From Chalara sp. BL73 (lineage: Eukaryota; Ascomycota; Leotiomycetes; Helotiales), in the NCBI GenBank assembly GCA_918026815.1, contig CAKJVC010000097.1, positions 1-64,000 of the forward strand: 64,000 nt of DNA, read 5' to 3'. The position numbers and the translations under genes are program-made. This document shows positions 25,088 to 36,089 of this stretch, piece after piece. Numbering within the stretch: the first letter of the stretch is position 1; each line of letters begins with the position of its first letter. The notes below the pieces were generated by a model. That model saw only the letters and a list, made by a program, of their open reading frames with translations. It did no database searches and was not told where the DNA came from.

Positions 25088-26947
25088 GAGAAGTCATCCC
25101 TTGTTTTGGGACGGAACAGAACAGTGCTGGTATCTTGAATCGATTGTTTCGCGGTAATTGGTGTTAACCGTTTGAACTTCAAGTTCTTTTAACTCACGAC
25201 TGACCTGTATGACAATTATTCTTATGTAGGAAATTCAAAATTGTCGCTTTCACAGACTGATCCGACACCATATTCATCCGTTTGCTATCGCTCTAGCCAT
25301 GGTAACACAACCAAATAAACCCCATTTGAGTGAAGCAGATTAAGGTTTCTCCTTTTCTAATTAAGTGAATCAAATCTGGGCTTTTATTTACTAATTTTGG
25401 CAGCTGTTGGAGGAGGCTAAAAATCCCTAACCACTTAACAAGAGGATGTTTATTTGGTTCTTATCGTCAGAGTTCAAGCGAATTTCATATGAATGTGCTT
25501 ACTTTAGTGTGATGGGATCTAGCGATTGTCGCTTTCTAAAATTACTTCTTGCTGCAATCTTTCATTCGCATCTCTCACCAACGAAATGTCTGGCCAATGG
25601 AGAGATGCCCATCTATCATCGATGCTTCTTTCGATCGTGACTCTAGCACTCGCATCCGAAACTAGCCAATCATACCTCATCTTCATATTCCTTATTTTTT
25701 TCGATCTTTTCGTTTAAGCTTTAAATCTTAATATTACACCACTATTTCCAACAGACTCTGTAAAGCCACAACATGGGCGATAACAACATTTATAGTACTA
25801 TATAACAAAGAGTAAATAGCCAAAGATTACTTTAATGTCGGAACACCAACCATGTGACAAAAGGTGTAGTAGTTATTGGCTACGCTCTTGCTGGTATGGT
25901 TCTGATATTCGCTGTTTCATTCATTCTAAGCTACGGTGTCGCGAGGTTGGAGGTCCTGAGAGTACCTACAACTCACATGATCTGGTGGCCTCGACCAGTA
26001 ATTGGTCTTGCTGCACAGCACTTGCGGACGTCCAACAAACACCTTTCAAAGTCAAATTGACGCATCTATCTCTCCTAGGAAATAGCAAGGTCTATTAGAA
26101 CTGCTTTAGCGAGTCTCTGGAGATGACTTGGAGGCGATTTCCCGCATCTCTATGGGGTCAACTTGTTTTTGTCGTTTTCATATTTGTCGTGGTGCTGATG
26201 GATACATTCTCTAACCCCACTGTTGAAACCGAAATATAAGACACAATAGGAATTAGACCAGAAGCATTTGCTTTTTGGTTTTTGACACCCATTGGTATGA
26301 TGTTTGTACGCGGTACAAATTTCGCACTAATTGGGCTTGGCGTGTCTTTGCGTGAAAAAGACCCAGAGTTACGGGTCTAGTTCTTGTTGGTGCTTGCGGC
26401 CACAGAAATGCGCACGTCAGACCCCGCCCGCTGCTTCCGATTCCTTCTGCGGTTTTTTCGAGTATCGAAGAATCGGAAGTTCAGCCAGGGGTCCTATCCA
26501 GAACGCTTCCTTTCTAGTCAAACATTTCACCTGTCTCCTCCTTCCGCCGACTCGACGCGTCGGGCCAAATTTAGGGAGTTGGCAATTCCATTCATCCGAG
26601 AAGGCTGGGCCAAGGTGAGCTTTATTGTTCCTGAATGCTTTGTGATGATAATGTCTTCCTGTCAAGGGTGGGGTATTTTACTGGAGCAAGACACCTCATT
26701 CGTCGTGATTGAGGATTAATGGCTTGCGGATTGTTACGTAATTACGAGCCATGTGGAAAAGGTTTGGATAGCTCGGCGGCAATTAGTAATGAACCCCAAA
26801 CAAGATGCCTATAGAGTATAAAGTGTCACTTATAGTACGATTTGGAAATATAACAAACCATTTTGTTATTTTCAAGCCTCTTCGCACCGTTTCCTAAAGA
26901 TATTCACTTCCATTCGGTTCGAGAACACTAATTTTGCCTCAACCTCA
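25088..26947. other. intergenic region with possible small membrane-protein relics
   Basis: Apart from the candidate relic at 25854-26371 described separately, no gene is supported. Open frames at 26331-26719 overlap in two frames without recognisable domains. Confidence 0.35.
25854..26371 (+). pseudogene. possible decayed small multi-pass membrane protein
   Basis: Two hydrophobic pieces lie on the same strand. At 25854-26060 the frame has one strong membrane span (GVVVIGYALAGMVLIFAVSF). At about 26123-26371 a frame has two more (WGQLVFVVFIFVVVLMDTF and FWFLTPIGMMFVRGTNFALI) interrupted by one in-frame TAA near 26237. No family can be named, and the two pieces are in different frames, so either an intron or decay separates them. 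Confidence 0.25.
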
Positions 26948-27991
26948 ATGGAATCCTGGACTATTAAGAATGTTACCGTTGTTGGGGTGAGTTTCGTGTA
27001 TTACTTATGCTTGATGTTTCTATAGCTGAGATCTTTATAGGCAAATAGTACAATAGGTGCACCAATAGTCGAAGCGCTTCTCGCCAATAGAGCCTTTAAT
27101 ATTTCTGCCCTTAGCCGTTCTGATTCCAGCGCTAAATTCCCCTCCGGCGTCGAAGTTAAAAAAGCGGACTACACCTCCCACAATAGCTTAGTTAAAGCAC
27201 TCAAAGGCCAGGATGCCGTTATCTGCGGCCTGAACGACAATATTTTAAGCATACAATATAAAATCATTGAAGCAGCAATCGAAGCAGGCGTTATCCGCTT
27301 TATCCCAAGCGAATGGGGACAGATCGACGTCAAGCCTCCTGTCCCTGAACTTGAAGAAAGCTTTAAGGAGAGATTCAAAATCATTGATTTTCTCGACCAG
27401 AAAGCACTTAACGCAAAGAATAAAGGGAGAGTTTTCCATTGGACTGCCGTAAACAATGGGATATTTTTCGACTGGTAATTTCTTTTGCGTCTGCTGATAA
27501 ATTTTGGCGATGCTGATACGTGGGACAGGAGTCTCCAGGCGGCGTTCCTAGACATTACTCTCCCGCCCACCAACACCGCAAGCATCTGGAGCCAAGGAGT
27601 CTATACTTTCAGTGTTACGAATCTCTCTACCGTCGTATCGGCTGTTATCTCTATTTTGACGACCGCCGAAAGCGACACTCGTGACCGTTTGGTGTATATT
27701 GAAAGTTTTGTTACATCCCAGGCGGAGGTCCTTTCTGCTCTGGAGAAAGTCTCGGGCGAAAAATGGGCGGTTAAACATACTACTGTAGAAGAACAGTTAA
27801 CTGCTGCAAAGAAAGAGCTAGGTGAGGGTAATTACTGGGGTGCTTGGCACCGCTGGATTAAGTCCAGCTTGTTTTCTGGGAGGCCGGGGGCTCGCTTTGA
27901 TCCGGCGAAGCTTGATAATGAATTGCTTGGCTTGAAAAAAGAGAGCTTGGAGGATTCCGTGGCGAAGATCTTGAAAGGAGAGAGAATCTGA
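26948..27991 (+). CDS. NmrA-like / isoflavone-reductase-type NAD(P)-binding protein
   Basis: Three exons, 26948-26986, 27041-27474 and 27529-27991, give 311 residues in phase. Exon 1 encodes only 13 residues ending in VTVVG, and splicing completes the dinucleotide-binding loop (VTVVGANSTIGAPIV). Further family features: ISALSRSDS after strand 2, GQDAVICGLND, a helix followed by RFIPSEWGQ (the usual place of a family motif), VNNGIFFDW, and a C-terminal substrate-binding half with WAVKHTTVEEQL. Atypical SDRs of this type act as NAD(P)H-dependent reductases or as redox-sensing regulators such as NmrA. The substrate cannot be told from sequence. No related pathway gene lies next to it. Confidence 0.85.
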
Positions 27992-29198
27992 CTCCATAAC
28001 ACGTCAGCTAATCGTAGACCTGTCCTTGAAGAAGGCTTCTCGGATTATTAATTCAATCGAGTATCCTTCTTTCGTAGGTGACTAGGTAAGCATCCCTGAA
28101 CCTAATCTCTTGTCAGCTAGAAACGTATTGCTTTGATATTTTTTGGTTAGGTACTTTTTGTAAACTAATAGCCGATTTCTAATCGCGATTCGAAATTTGA
28201 TCGATTGTATATTTTATTACCCCATTTCGCGTTGTTGCACGTTGGTTGTTATATCATGCTGTTGGAATGCATGTACATAGCTTCACGCGATCCGCCGGAT
28301 CACTGGAATTGTGGGTCTTCTATCACCTATTTACCTGGCAATAGGCCATAGCTTAGAATGAATCAACGAATACCGGGACCACATCAGCAAGAGCGTAGTC
28401 AATAGCTACTACGCCTTTTGCTACGTGGTAGGTATTCCGACACATGCCATAATTCTCATTACTGCACCATCTACTAACTAGGGCATTTACGATTGTTTGC
28501 ATATTACTTTCACTCACACTTTAGTCTCTGCTGTCAACTCTAGACATGGCCCGAAGTGTATCCCAGAGGTATAATTGGATATAGGCCATTATCCTTTGTG
28601 GGATGCGGATATTGAGTATCAATTAATGTTCTTTGTACCTGGATCAAGTGCTACTTGGTGCAACTTCTCCTGAACAGTTCTTCTTTAAGTGCCCCCACAC
28701 CCATTTCTGTCGCCACAATCACCAACAGCAGGTTTTCAGCCAATGAAAAGGCCCGTTAGAGTTGAATGCTGTAAACCCCGTACTATAGAAATTAAATTTG
28801 CATTAAAGGTACTGTAGGGGCAACAAGCAAAGGCTCCCCTAGTCAGACTTCAAATTGCGTCGGACGACTTCCTACTGCAACCTCTAGTCATCTTTATAAT
28901 CATCGCCGTATGTTAATAGCCAAGGCTCGATCAAATAAGACTGTTAAGAGCTGATCATCTATCGACACTCAGCAAGAGAGCCGTGACCCAAGAAAGTAGG
29001 GGCTAGGTTATACGATCTTCAAATTGTGGTCATGAGGAATCGACCTCCATGTATTAAGCACTTCGACACATTGGTGTTATAGTTCCGCATGAGTAGTGCT
29101 GCTTATATAGTGAGGAGCTGTCGATTGCTGTTTGCTATTTACGTCCTATGTACAGTAACAAGTTTCCGAATGCGCCACCAGACCTCATCGCTTCTTTT
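27992..29198. other. intergenic region
   Basis: Contains the two gene ends and no coding region with recognisable features. No repeat or RNA gene was seen. Confidence 0.4.
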
Positions 29199-30155
29199 CT
29201 ATACTTGATATGTCGAAGGTACCTTGGGCAGATCCGTTGAGGCCATGGCATCATAGATCTCTTTGTCAGCCCCCTTTTCGAGCGGCAGCAACGAGGAGCG
29301 CACTGTAGCGTGTGATAGTATACCCCTCGCAACTAAAGAGTGCTTCAAAGCAACCGTGCCTTCCATATGAGAGCCCCGATGATACACCGCCCTAGTTAAC
29401 GGCAGGAGACGGTCGTGGATGCTACGCGCAGTCTTGTAATCCTTTGCCTGGCCCGCCGCAAGCAGCTCGAGCAGAGGCTCCGGGGCAATATTGCCATAGC
29501 CTACAAGAAAACCATCGACGTCGAACGCGGTATGGAGCAGGTACTCGTCGTGGCATGAAAGAATCTGCAGCTCCGGGTGTTCGCGGCGAATGATGGGGAT
29601 CTCAACGTCCCATCGACGCATGTTGCGGACGCCATTCTTCATGGCGAATACACCTGGTTGTGCCGCGATATCCAGCATAGTCTGCAGATTATACGACGCC
29701 TTGGTATTATCTGGGTACTGGAAAAGAATAAGTGGGAGCCCGCTTTTCTCATGAACGACACGGTAGCGGTCCTGCGGTGCGCCTTGTTGGTAGCCGAAAC
29801 GAAGCCAGCCGTGCGACGGATAAAGGAGGCCAGCGGCAGCACCTGCTGCCTTGGCCCGCTGGGCTTCGAGCGCGGCGACTTCGGTACCTTCGGCGGTGAT
29901 TCCAGCAATGACTGGGACACGGCCATTGGTTGACTTGACGAATGCGCGGATCACATCGGCTTGCTCATCTTGCGTCAGGAATGTGCCTTCGCCCGCATGG
30001 CCGAGGACAACCAGCCCTTTAACTCCTTCAATGCTCCCTAGCCAGGATCCAAGACGCTGGATGGCGAGATAGTCCACCGCGCCATCTTCGGTGAATGGTG
30101 TCACGGGGGCTGGCGTAAGACCGCGGAGGTCCAAGGCGAGAGATGCTGAACCCAT
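29199..30155 (-). CDS. DapA/NanA-family class I aldolase or dehydratase
   Basis: An intronless frame of 318 residues from the ATG at 30155; the same frame extends upstream but into promoter-like sequence. DapA-family enzymes are TIM barrels that form a Schiff base between a Lys and a 2-keto acid, and either cleave or dehydrate it. Seen here: GLTPAPVTPF at the N-terminus, GLVVLGHAGEGTFLTQDE (the G.(T/A)GE motif), VPVIAGIT, LFQYPDN with the catalytic Tyr147, and VFAMKNGVR with Schiff-base Lys173. Fungal relatives include sugar-acid aldolases of galacturonate and rhamnose catabolism and neuraminate lyase-like enzymes. The divergent Dal5-type permease suggests a role in breaking down an imported organic or sugar acid; the actual substrate is not evident. 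Confidence 0.85.
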   Translation of the reverse strand: MGSASLALDLRGLTPAPVTPFTEDGAVDYLAIQRLGSWLGSIEGVKGLVVLGHAGEGTFLTQDEQADVIRAFVKSTNGRVPVIAGITAEGTEVAALEAQRAKAAGAAAGLLYPSHGWLRFGYQQGAPQDRYRVVHEKSGLPLILFQYPDNTKASYNLQTMLDIAAQPGVFAMKNGVRNMRRWDVEIPIIRREHPELQILSCHDEYLLHTAFDVDGFLVGYGNIAPEPLLELLAAGQAKDYKTARSIHDRLLPLTRAVYHRGSHMEGTVALKHSLVARGILSHATVRSSLLPLEKGADKEIYDAMASTDLPKVPSTYQV

Positions 30156-30444
30156 ATTGATGGTAAATATATAAGAGTGTAATGAGATGAAGTAAATCGA
30201 AGGAGGGAAAGGGCTGAAGAATCTGTTCTGAACGAGCAAGTCAATCACTGTGGACCATCTCTGAATATATACCTGCTTCTTTTCAATTACGTTTAAGTCA
30301 CCCGAGGTGGTTTTAAGAGTGATCACCCAACTAGCTGATCCCCGCCATCTCCCCACCCCCAACCCCCCCATATTTTGACTCTGGTTGCGACAGAGATGCG
30401 AAGCTGTAAGTTGGGTATGGAACACTATAATGAGACGCACAAAC

Positions 30445-30454
30445 AAAAGTGCGG
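30445..30454 (+). promoter_or_regulatory. AAAGTGCGG motif, copy 1
   Basis: AAAAGTGCGG, preceded by an ACAAAC stretch that is also present before copies 2 and 3. The CGG end fits half-sites bound by Zn2Cys6 regulators. Confidence 0.5.
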
Positions 30455-30477
30455 TAATGCGGTGGCTGAGGACAAAC

Positions 30478-30487
30478 AAAAGTGCGG
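30478..30487 (+). promoter_or_regulatory. AAAGTGCGG motif, copy 2
   Basis: AAAAGTGCGG, exactly 33 bp after copy 1 and within a longer similar unit (GACAAACAAAAGTGCGGTGA). Confidence 0.5.
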
Positions 30488-30511
30488 TGATGCTGTGGCG
30501 GCCGGACAAAC

Positions 30512-30521
30512 CAAAGTGCGG
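30512..30521 (+). promoter_or_regulatory. AAAGTGCGG motif, copy 3
   Basis: CAAAGTGCGG, 34 bp after copy 2, with the same flanking GGACAAAC. Confidence 0.5.
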
Positions 30522-30619
30522 CTGAACTTATGGCTGACCTAACTCACAAGAGTTTACTGCAACCCACTTTTACAGCAACATGACACTAATGAAAATACCC
30601 TCACTTGTAAAGTCAGAGA

Positions 30620-30629
30620 CCGCACTTTT
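30620..30629 (-). promoter_or_regulatory. AAAGTGCGG motif, copy 4 (inverted)
   Basis: CCGCACTTTT on the top strand, the reverse complement of copies 1 and 2. It is nearer the permease TATA box. Confidence 0.5.
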
Positions 30630-30745
30630 CTTGCTTGTAGGGATTCTCCACAATCCCAAGTTTTTGGTGGTCCATCCTCGGTCTGGGGTCCGGGGTTATC
30701 CATATTTTGGGAGAGACATGGACTGAGAGACCCTGGCTCTATTTT

Positions 30746-30752
30746 TATAAAA
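30746..30752 (+). promoter_or_regulatory. TATA box of the permease gene
   Basis: TATAAAA lies 115 bp before the ATG at 30861. Confidence 0.4.
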
Positions 30753-30860
30753 AGGGGAGGATTACCATCTAGGTATCTTGTTTGTTCGGAGAGATCTTCA
30801 ATATCTTATATATATATATATTAGACTTGAAGCGATTCAACGAGTTATCAATCTATCAGC

Positions 30861-32422
30861 ATGGCACGATCCATAGAAAATGAGAAAGACACCGCCATGC
30901 AGATCGAAGATTCCATGTCCAGTGAGAGAAAGTCACTAAAAGGAGATTATTCTGGGGCTGTAGCAAAGACTGACAAGGTCGAGATTGCCCTTGTGCGGAA
31001 ACTGGACATGAGAATCATGCCTGCACTGTTCTGCATGTACTTCCTGTAAGCTCCCATGTTTCGTGAAGTGAATGGATGTGTCTAATACCTGGTCACAGAA
31101 ACAAGCTGGATCAAAATGCTCTGGCAAATGCTAAACTGAATTCGCTAGAGAAAGACCTCAAGCTGCGCGGCACCCAATATAACACGGCCATCAGCATCCT
31201 TTATGTTGGATATCTCTTCATGCAGATCCCCTCTAACATGTTGCTGTCATCCCGCAAGGTGCGACCATCGATATACATGAGCGTCTGCATGATGGTTTGG
31301 GCTGCTGTTGCCGCAGTAACCGCCGCAGTCCATAACTATACTGGCCTTGTACTGGTCCGCTTCTTTCTTGGTGAGTCTAAGGCTGTAGAAATAGCCCTGA
31401 TGGTCAGAGTTTATGTGCTAACACAATAGCCAGGTGCGGTTGAAGCTCCATTCTACCCAGGGGCCCTCTACATCCTCTCAATGTTCTATACACGTAAGGA
31501 GATTGCAACTCGTGTCTCAATACTTTACGCAGGAAATATCGTCGCAGTTGCCTTCGCAGGTCTGATTGCCGCCGCAACATTCTCTACCCTCGATGGCGCA
31601 CACGGCCTTGCTGGGTGGCGCTGGTTATTCATCGTAGAAGGCGCCGTCACCTTTGGTGTTGCGATAATCACCCTGTTCATGCTTCCCGACTTCCCAAACA
31701 ACACACGCTGGCTCACCCCTGCCGAACGCGAGCTTGCTCACGGCCGAATTCTTCGCGATACTGTTGGGCTATCAGAGAGCAAAGGCGTCCGAGCAGGTTT
31801 CCTCGAGGCCGTCCGTGATCCCAGACTCTATCTCTTTGGGGTCATGCAGAACATGCATCTCAACGCCACGTCCTTCAACCAATTCTTCCCATCAGTTGTC
31901 AAAGCCCTTGGATATAAGCCTGTCATCACTTTGCTTCTCACATCTCCACCCACCCTCTTCGCTGGAGCATTTGGCGTCCTCATTGGATGGTCTGCTGGCC
32001 ACTTCAACGAGCGAACCTGGCACATCACTGTCGGCATGGCAGCTGCGATGATAGGCTTCATCATCAGCTGTCTCACTCTCAATGTGGCCGCGCGCTACAT
32101 AGCCTGCTTCCTGTTCGCGTCTGGCGTATACAGCGTTAACTCCGTCATCCTTGGCTGGGTGTCCGCGACGCTAGGTCAAACTCCGGAGAAGAAGGCTGTG
32201 TCGCTGTCACTAGTGAACGTTGTCTCGATGGCGTCTTTCATATATACGCCGTATCTATATCCCAACAGCGATGCGCCGAAATATGTCACTGCCATGGCGG
32301 CTAATGCGTGTTTCGCGTTCATGTCGATTGTCGCGGCTTGGGGGATGAAGGTCTGGCTTAAGCAAACGAATAAGAAGCTGAAGAGAAATGATCCCACGAA
32401 TACCATTTTCTATGCCTACTAG
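30861..32422 (+). CDS. MFS permease, anion:cation symporter (Dal5/allantoate-type) family
   Basis: Three exons, 30861-31045, 31099-31370 and 31434-32422, give 481 residues in phase. The family imports organic anions (allantoate, nicotinate, pantothenate and sugar acids) with protons across the plasma membrane. Typical features: a hydrophilic N-terminus, YFLNKLDQNALANAKL at the first span, QYNTAISILYVGYLFMQIPSN, VRFFLGAVEAPFYPGALYILSMFYTRKEIATR, GLAGWRWLFIVEG, and LPDFPNN before the central loop with WLTPAER. About twelve spans can be drawn. It is divergent from the lyase gene and convergent with the regulator, and the shared promoter suggests co-regulation with the lyase. The substrate is presumably that of the lyase or its precursor. 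Confidence 0.9.
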
Positions 32423-32880
32423 GCTATCTGAGGTTCCCTAAACATATGGGGTTGGGTTAATGATCGCGGGTGGAAGATTCAACGTGAGATTGGAATTGTG
32501 CTCACGTCGCCGGCGTGGTGGAATCATTTCTCAGCATGTATATAATTCTTTCCGTCTCTGTAAATTTAAAATTTGAGAACCAAGTCATCGAGGATGGGGT
32601 AAAGCGTCCGGATGGAGACACTGTGACTGCAATAGACTTGTTCCATGGTCCGCCAGCATTATGTGGTATTTTATCACATGATCATTGTTAGGAATGTTAT
32701 AATGTGTTTTTATCACAACATCATTGTATCATAGTACCGAATTATCATTCCTTTCTATGATTTTTATTGCGTTATCCAAAAATTTGTTTAAGCATCGTTA
32801 TTTTCTGATGAAATGTGGTTTCATCTATCTCATGCCTTTCTTACATCCATCTAGCCACTTCATCAGCACACAGGCTCTTC
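32423..32880. other. short intergenic region between convergent genes
   Basis: AT-rich; contains two imperfect copies of TTTTATCACA..ATCATTGT near 32667 and 32708. Presumably both 3' untranslated regions. Confidence 0.4.
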
Positions 32881-35162
32881 CTACCCGGCCCACCCCATTC
32901 CTACCCACTGGTCATTGTTCATCCAAAATGGGGTATCTAGCTCATGCAGGAACTCTGAGCCCTCATGAATTGGAATTGGCGGCTCGGGTCCTAGCCCGGT
33001 CTGTGGCCCCATCCTGAACCCATGCCCTGTTCCCTCAGTACTAAGATTTGGCGTCAGCTCGGTAAACATCTGGTTTGACCGGGATGGAAATTGCGGCTGC
33101 GGAATAGTAGACGCACTGGTTGGTGCATGTTGTTGCAAGGGCGGCATCGGAGTTAACTGTGAGCGTCCTGGAGCGTGCGTGCTCCCGATATCCTGGTGTG
33201 AGTAAAAGCTAGTCTGGTTGACCCCCAATGGTGGCCGATCGACGTTTGAGATTTGTTGCTGCTCACATCTTGATACTGTATTATGAGTAGGTCTCAAAAT
33301 GCTGCTATGTTTATTTTGCTGTGGTGTCAATCCTAGAAGACCACGGGAGATTGTTTGGCTGTGTTCGCCATCTCTAGGTGTGCTACGGCTGTTATCACTG
33401 GTGTGTCTCGAACGGTTTCTCCGATTGATGAGTTGTGCTCGCAGGTCCCGGATCGCGACGGCACATGCATTCGGCCAGATGGTGCCTCGTAGGGTGAGGT
33501 GTTTCAGAACCTCGAGGGCTCGGTCTGCAAGCCTGAAGGCAATTAGATAGCTGAGTAGGCGGTACTATGTCTGGCTTTAGAAATCTTACCGGATTGCTAC
33601 GTCCTGAGGGATTTGGCCCTCATTTGCAGCATATATCACGAGAAATACACTCACCCATACAGCCCAAGTGAATGATGGCCAGAGAAGACCATAGTTATCT
33701 GAGCAGTCCTGCGCTTCAGACGACTGGATCTCCACATCTGTCTCTAATGCTCGGTACATAGTAGTAATGATAGATCTAGAAGCACCGATACAGGTTTGGA
33801 GTGCGGCATCATATGCTGAATTGCTTTTCGATGTTGCCAAGGTATGTTTGTTGAGGGCTATCGTGGACTCGTGTCTGAGAACAGCAAGCGTCACTTGGTG
33901 ATAACGGCTTATAAGTTGTGGGCCAGAGCTGTCTGACTCAATATATTCTTCCACTTCGTTCCACCATTTGGTGAGCTCGGCACTAATAACCACTGATTCG
34001 TCAACCTCGGTCTGCCTAAATGAGACAGATTTATTCCGCAGTTCTGTGATTGAGCCTCTGATTTTGGCGTGTTTTGCCAGGAATCCAAGTAGATCTAATC
34101 GGCTGTCGTTATCTGCTGGGTTTTAGCCACTTTAACATGTTATTACAGGGTAACTATACCGGATGATCCAGAAGCTCCATCTCCATGCCGTTCTGACGTG
34201 GGAAAGCAAATGTCAATCTCATTGTCTCTTATTGCTAATGGGATGCCGAGCCGGATGCAGATATACCGATCGATACAATACATTGACCAAAACAACCGCT
34301 GCCTTAGTTCTGCTTCTTTCTTTGGAAAAGCTGAGAATTGCAAGGGGCACCGATGAAGCCCTAAGTGAAAGGCCATACGGACTGCGAGCCCCTCGAGGCG
34401 AGAAGCCGCATTGTATCGCAGCATAGAGATAAGTAGCAGCTGTACACTAACGATCGCTTGTAATGAAAGCATGGAAGCGTCCTCAGTCAGCAAACATTGG
34501 ATACTCTGAATGGCGGCATTGATGGATAGAAACACGAGCTGTGGCGGAACAGGGCGCATCGGTATTTTCGTTTGCCTGCCATCTGCAAGAGATATCGATA
34601 TAATAGAACGAAGAACTGTAAGCATATGGGGCGAGGAACCTGCCACATCTACTACTCCGCGATTTACGACATGATCAAAGAACTCTAGGATTGATGGAGC
34701 ATGAAGGAATGGATAAGCCGGATGCCAATGATCAAAGTAGCTCCGCGTCCAGGCAATAAGATCATCAAATGTGAATGCATCGCTGCCATCTGAGGCAAAT
34801 ATAGAGAGCACTTCACCTTGTCGCCATAGAGCCATGGACGCACTCATCGTTGCTCCAGTGGGAAGCTGGTCATCTTCCCCTGGGACCGCATCACTCTCTG
34901 GTGTCTGTATCTGTACCTGGCGGCCCTGGGACCTCTGTGTTTCAGATCCGTGATTTAGAGATGGAGTAAGTGAGCTATCCCACCGAATGCTGCTAGTAAA
35001 GCTTGCATCTCCAGAACCAACACCAACCTCGCGTAGCTGCTGGCCCATAGTTTGTAAGAAGATTCTCCTCTTTTTCGCGGGAGGCTCGGCTGTTCCAGAT
35101 TCGTTCTCTTCCACCCCCTCCACATTATCCAGCCGATCAATAGGGGACTGTTCTTGGGGCAT
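32881..35162 (-). CDS. fungal-specific transcription-factor-domain protein without visible zinc cluster
   Basis: Three exons, 34160-35162, 33590-34112 and 32881-33532, give 725 residues in phase. The middle homology region of fungal regulators (Fungal_trans) is clear from about residue 130: FDDLIAWTRSYFDHWHPAYPFLH, LSLQAIVSVQLLLISMLRYN (short pieces), RMAFHLGLHR, RLFWSMYCIDRYICIRLGIPLAI, and DNEIDICFP. The C-terminus is Gln/Pro/Ser-rich, as in activation regions. An early PAKKRR may be a nuclear signal. I could not find a Zn2Cys6 motif in the N-terminus or in about 700 bp upstream. Either a distant first exon is missed, or the protein has lost or never had it. Its position beside the permease and lyase suggests it controls them. 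Confidence 0.8.
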
Positions 35163-36089
35163 CGTCCTTGAGTTTTGCAGAGAATCTCACTTTCGTAGCC
35201 TAGATGGAACCAAACGTGATGACGCAACTATCATCTCAGCAAAGTCACTTATACCACATGTATAATCGTAGGCATCGGCAGCAAATCCCAATTAGACGCA
35301 AGCGCAGCGCCGGTAAGTTGTAAGAAAATGGATAGACACTTGTGTACAGCACGAGGGGAGGTAGGTATGATGGCCGGTGGCTGTAGCTGATATCGGCAGG
35401 CTAGCTTGAGGCTAAATCTCATTTGAGCAAAGTTAAGTGGAGCCCTGTGAATGAATATTTTTGTTGGGACTCCGACCCCGCAAGAGTTCCCCGCATTCCA
35501 ATCAACGCCACTACCATCAGCACCAGAAGTACCAATTTTAGAGATCCCGTATAAAATGTGTAAATCGGTTATATAGGAAAAATACCGAGCTTGTTATAGA
35601 CGTAACTTATATAGCATGAGAATTACGACAACATTTTCATTGCGAACAAAATTAGTAGACAGAATTTAAAAAAGTGACCTTTCCAATACGGCACAAGGCT
35701 GTTTGCCTCATGGTTTTATTTCTCCACGAACTATCAGCGCACTACGGCCAGCAAAGATTTGTCCCAGTCGTAAATTTGCCATTTGTGCTTTATTGCCTTT
35801 GCTCTGATAGCTCACTCATTCCTTTATTAATGGTCTATGAAGTAGAATAATTAATAACGTGTCAAGTCGCCAAATTCCCCAAATAGCATATCACTATCGC
35901 TCACGGTGAGTCACTTTTTAGTCTTTAGATGATATAGATCAGCCTGCTGCTCAATGTTCAGAACTTGGTTTTTGCATATCGATCAATATTTAAGACTTGC
36001 TTCATTACCACATACAGCCCTGCCTTACTGAAGCTGCTCCAGACTTGCGCTATGCGTTCTATGAAGAAATAAACTCTTTTTTGTTAGTT
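35163..36089. other. intergenic region
   Basis: Upstream of the fungal-trans regulator and downstream of the next regulator on the same strand. No Cys-rich zinc-cluster exon could be read on the minus strand here. Confidence 0.4.

Larger units (their letters stand above)
30156..30860. promoter_or_regulatory. shared divergent promoter of lyase and permease
   Basis: This 705-bp intergenic region separates two divergently transcribed genes. It holds four copies of an AAAGTGCGG motif (three direct at 30445-30521, one inverted at 30620-30629), a TATA box for the permease at 30746, and a short TA microsatellite near 30807. Confidence 0.6.

Noticed and set aside
30156..30509. N-terminal extension of the lyase frame up to 30509
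   Set aside because: It would run through the promoter and the repeated motif, and its composition is unlike the DapA family; the ATG at 30155 fits the family start.
30750..30830. TATATATA microsatellite as a possible origin or promoter element
   Set aside because: It is short and lies in the leader of the permease; the TATA box at 30746 explains the promoter.
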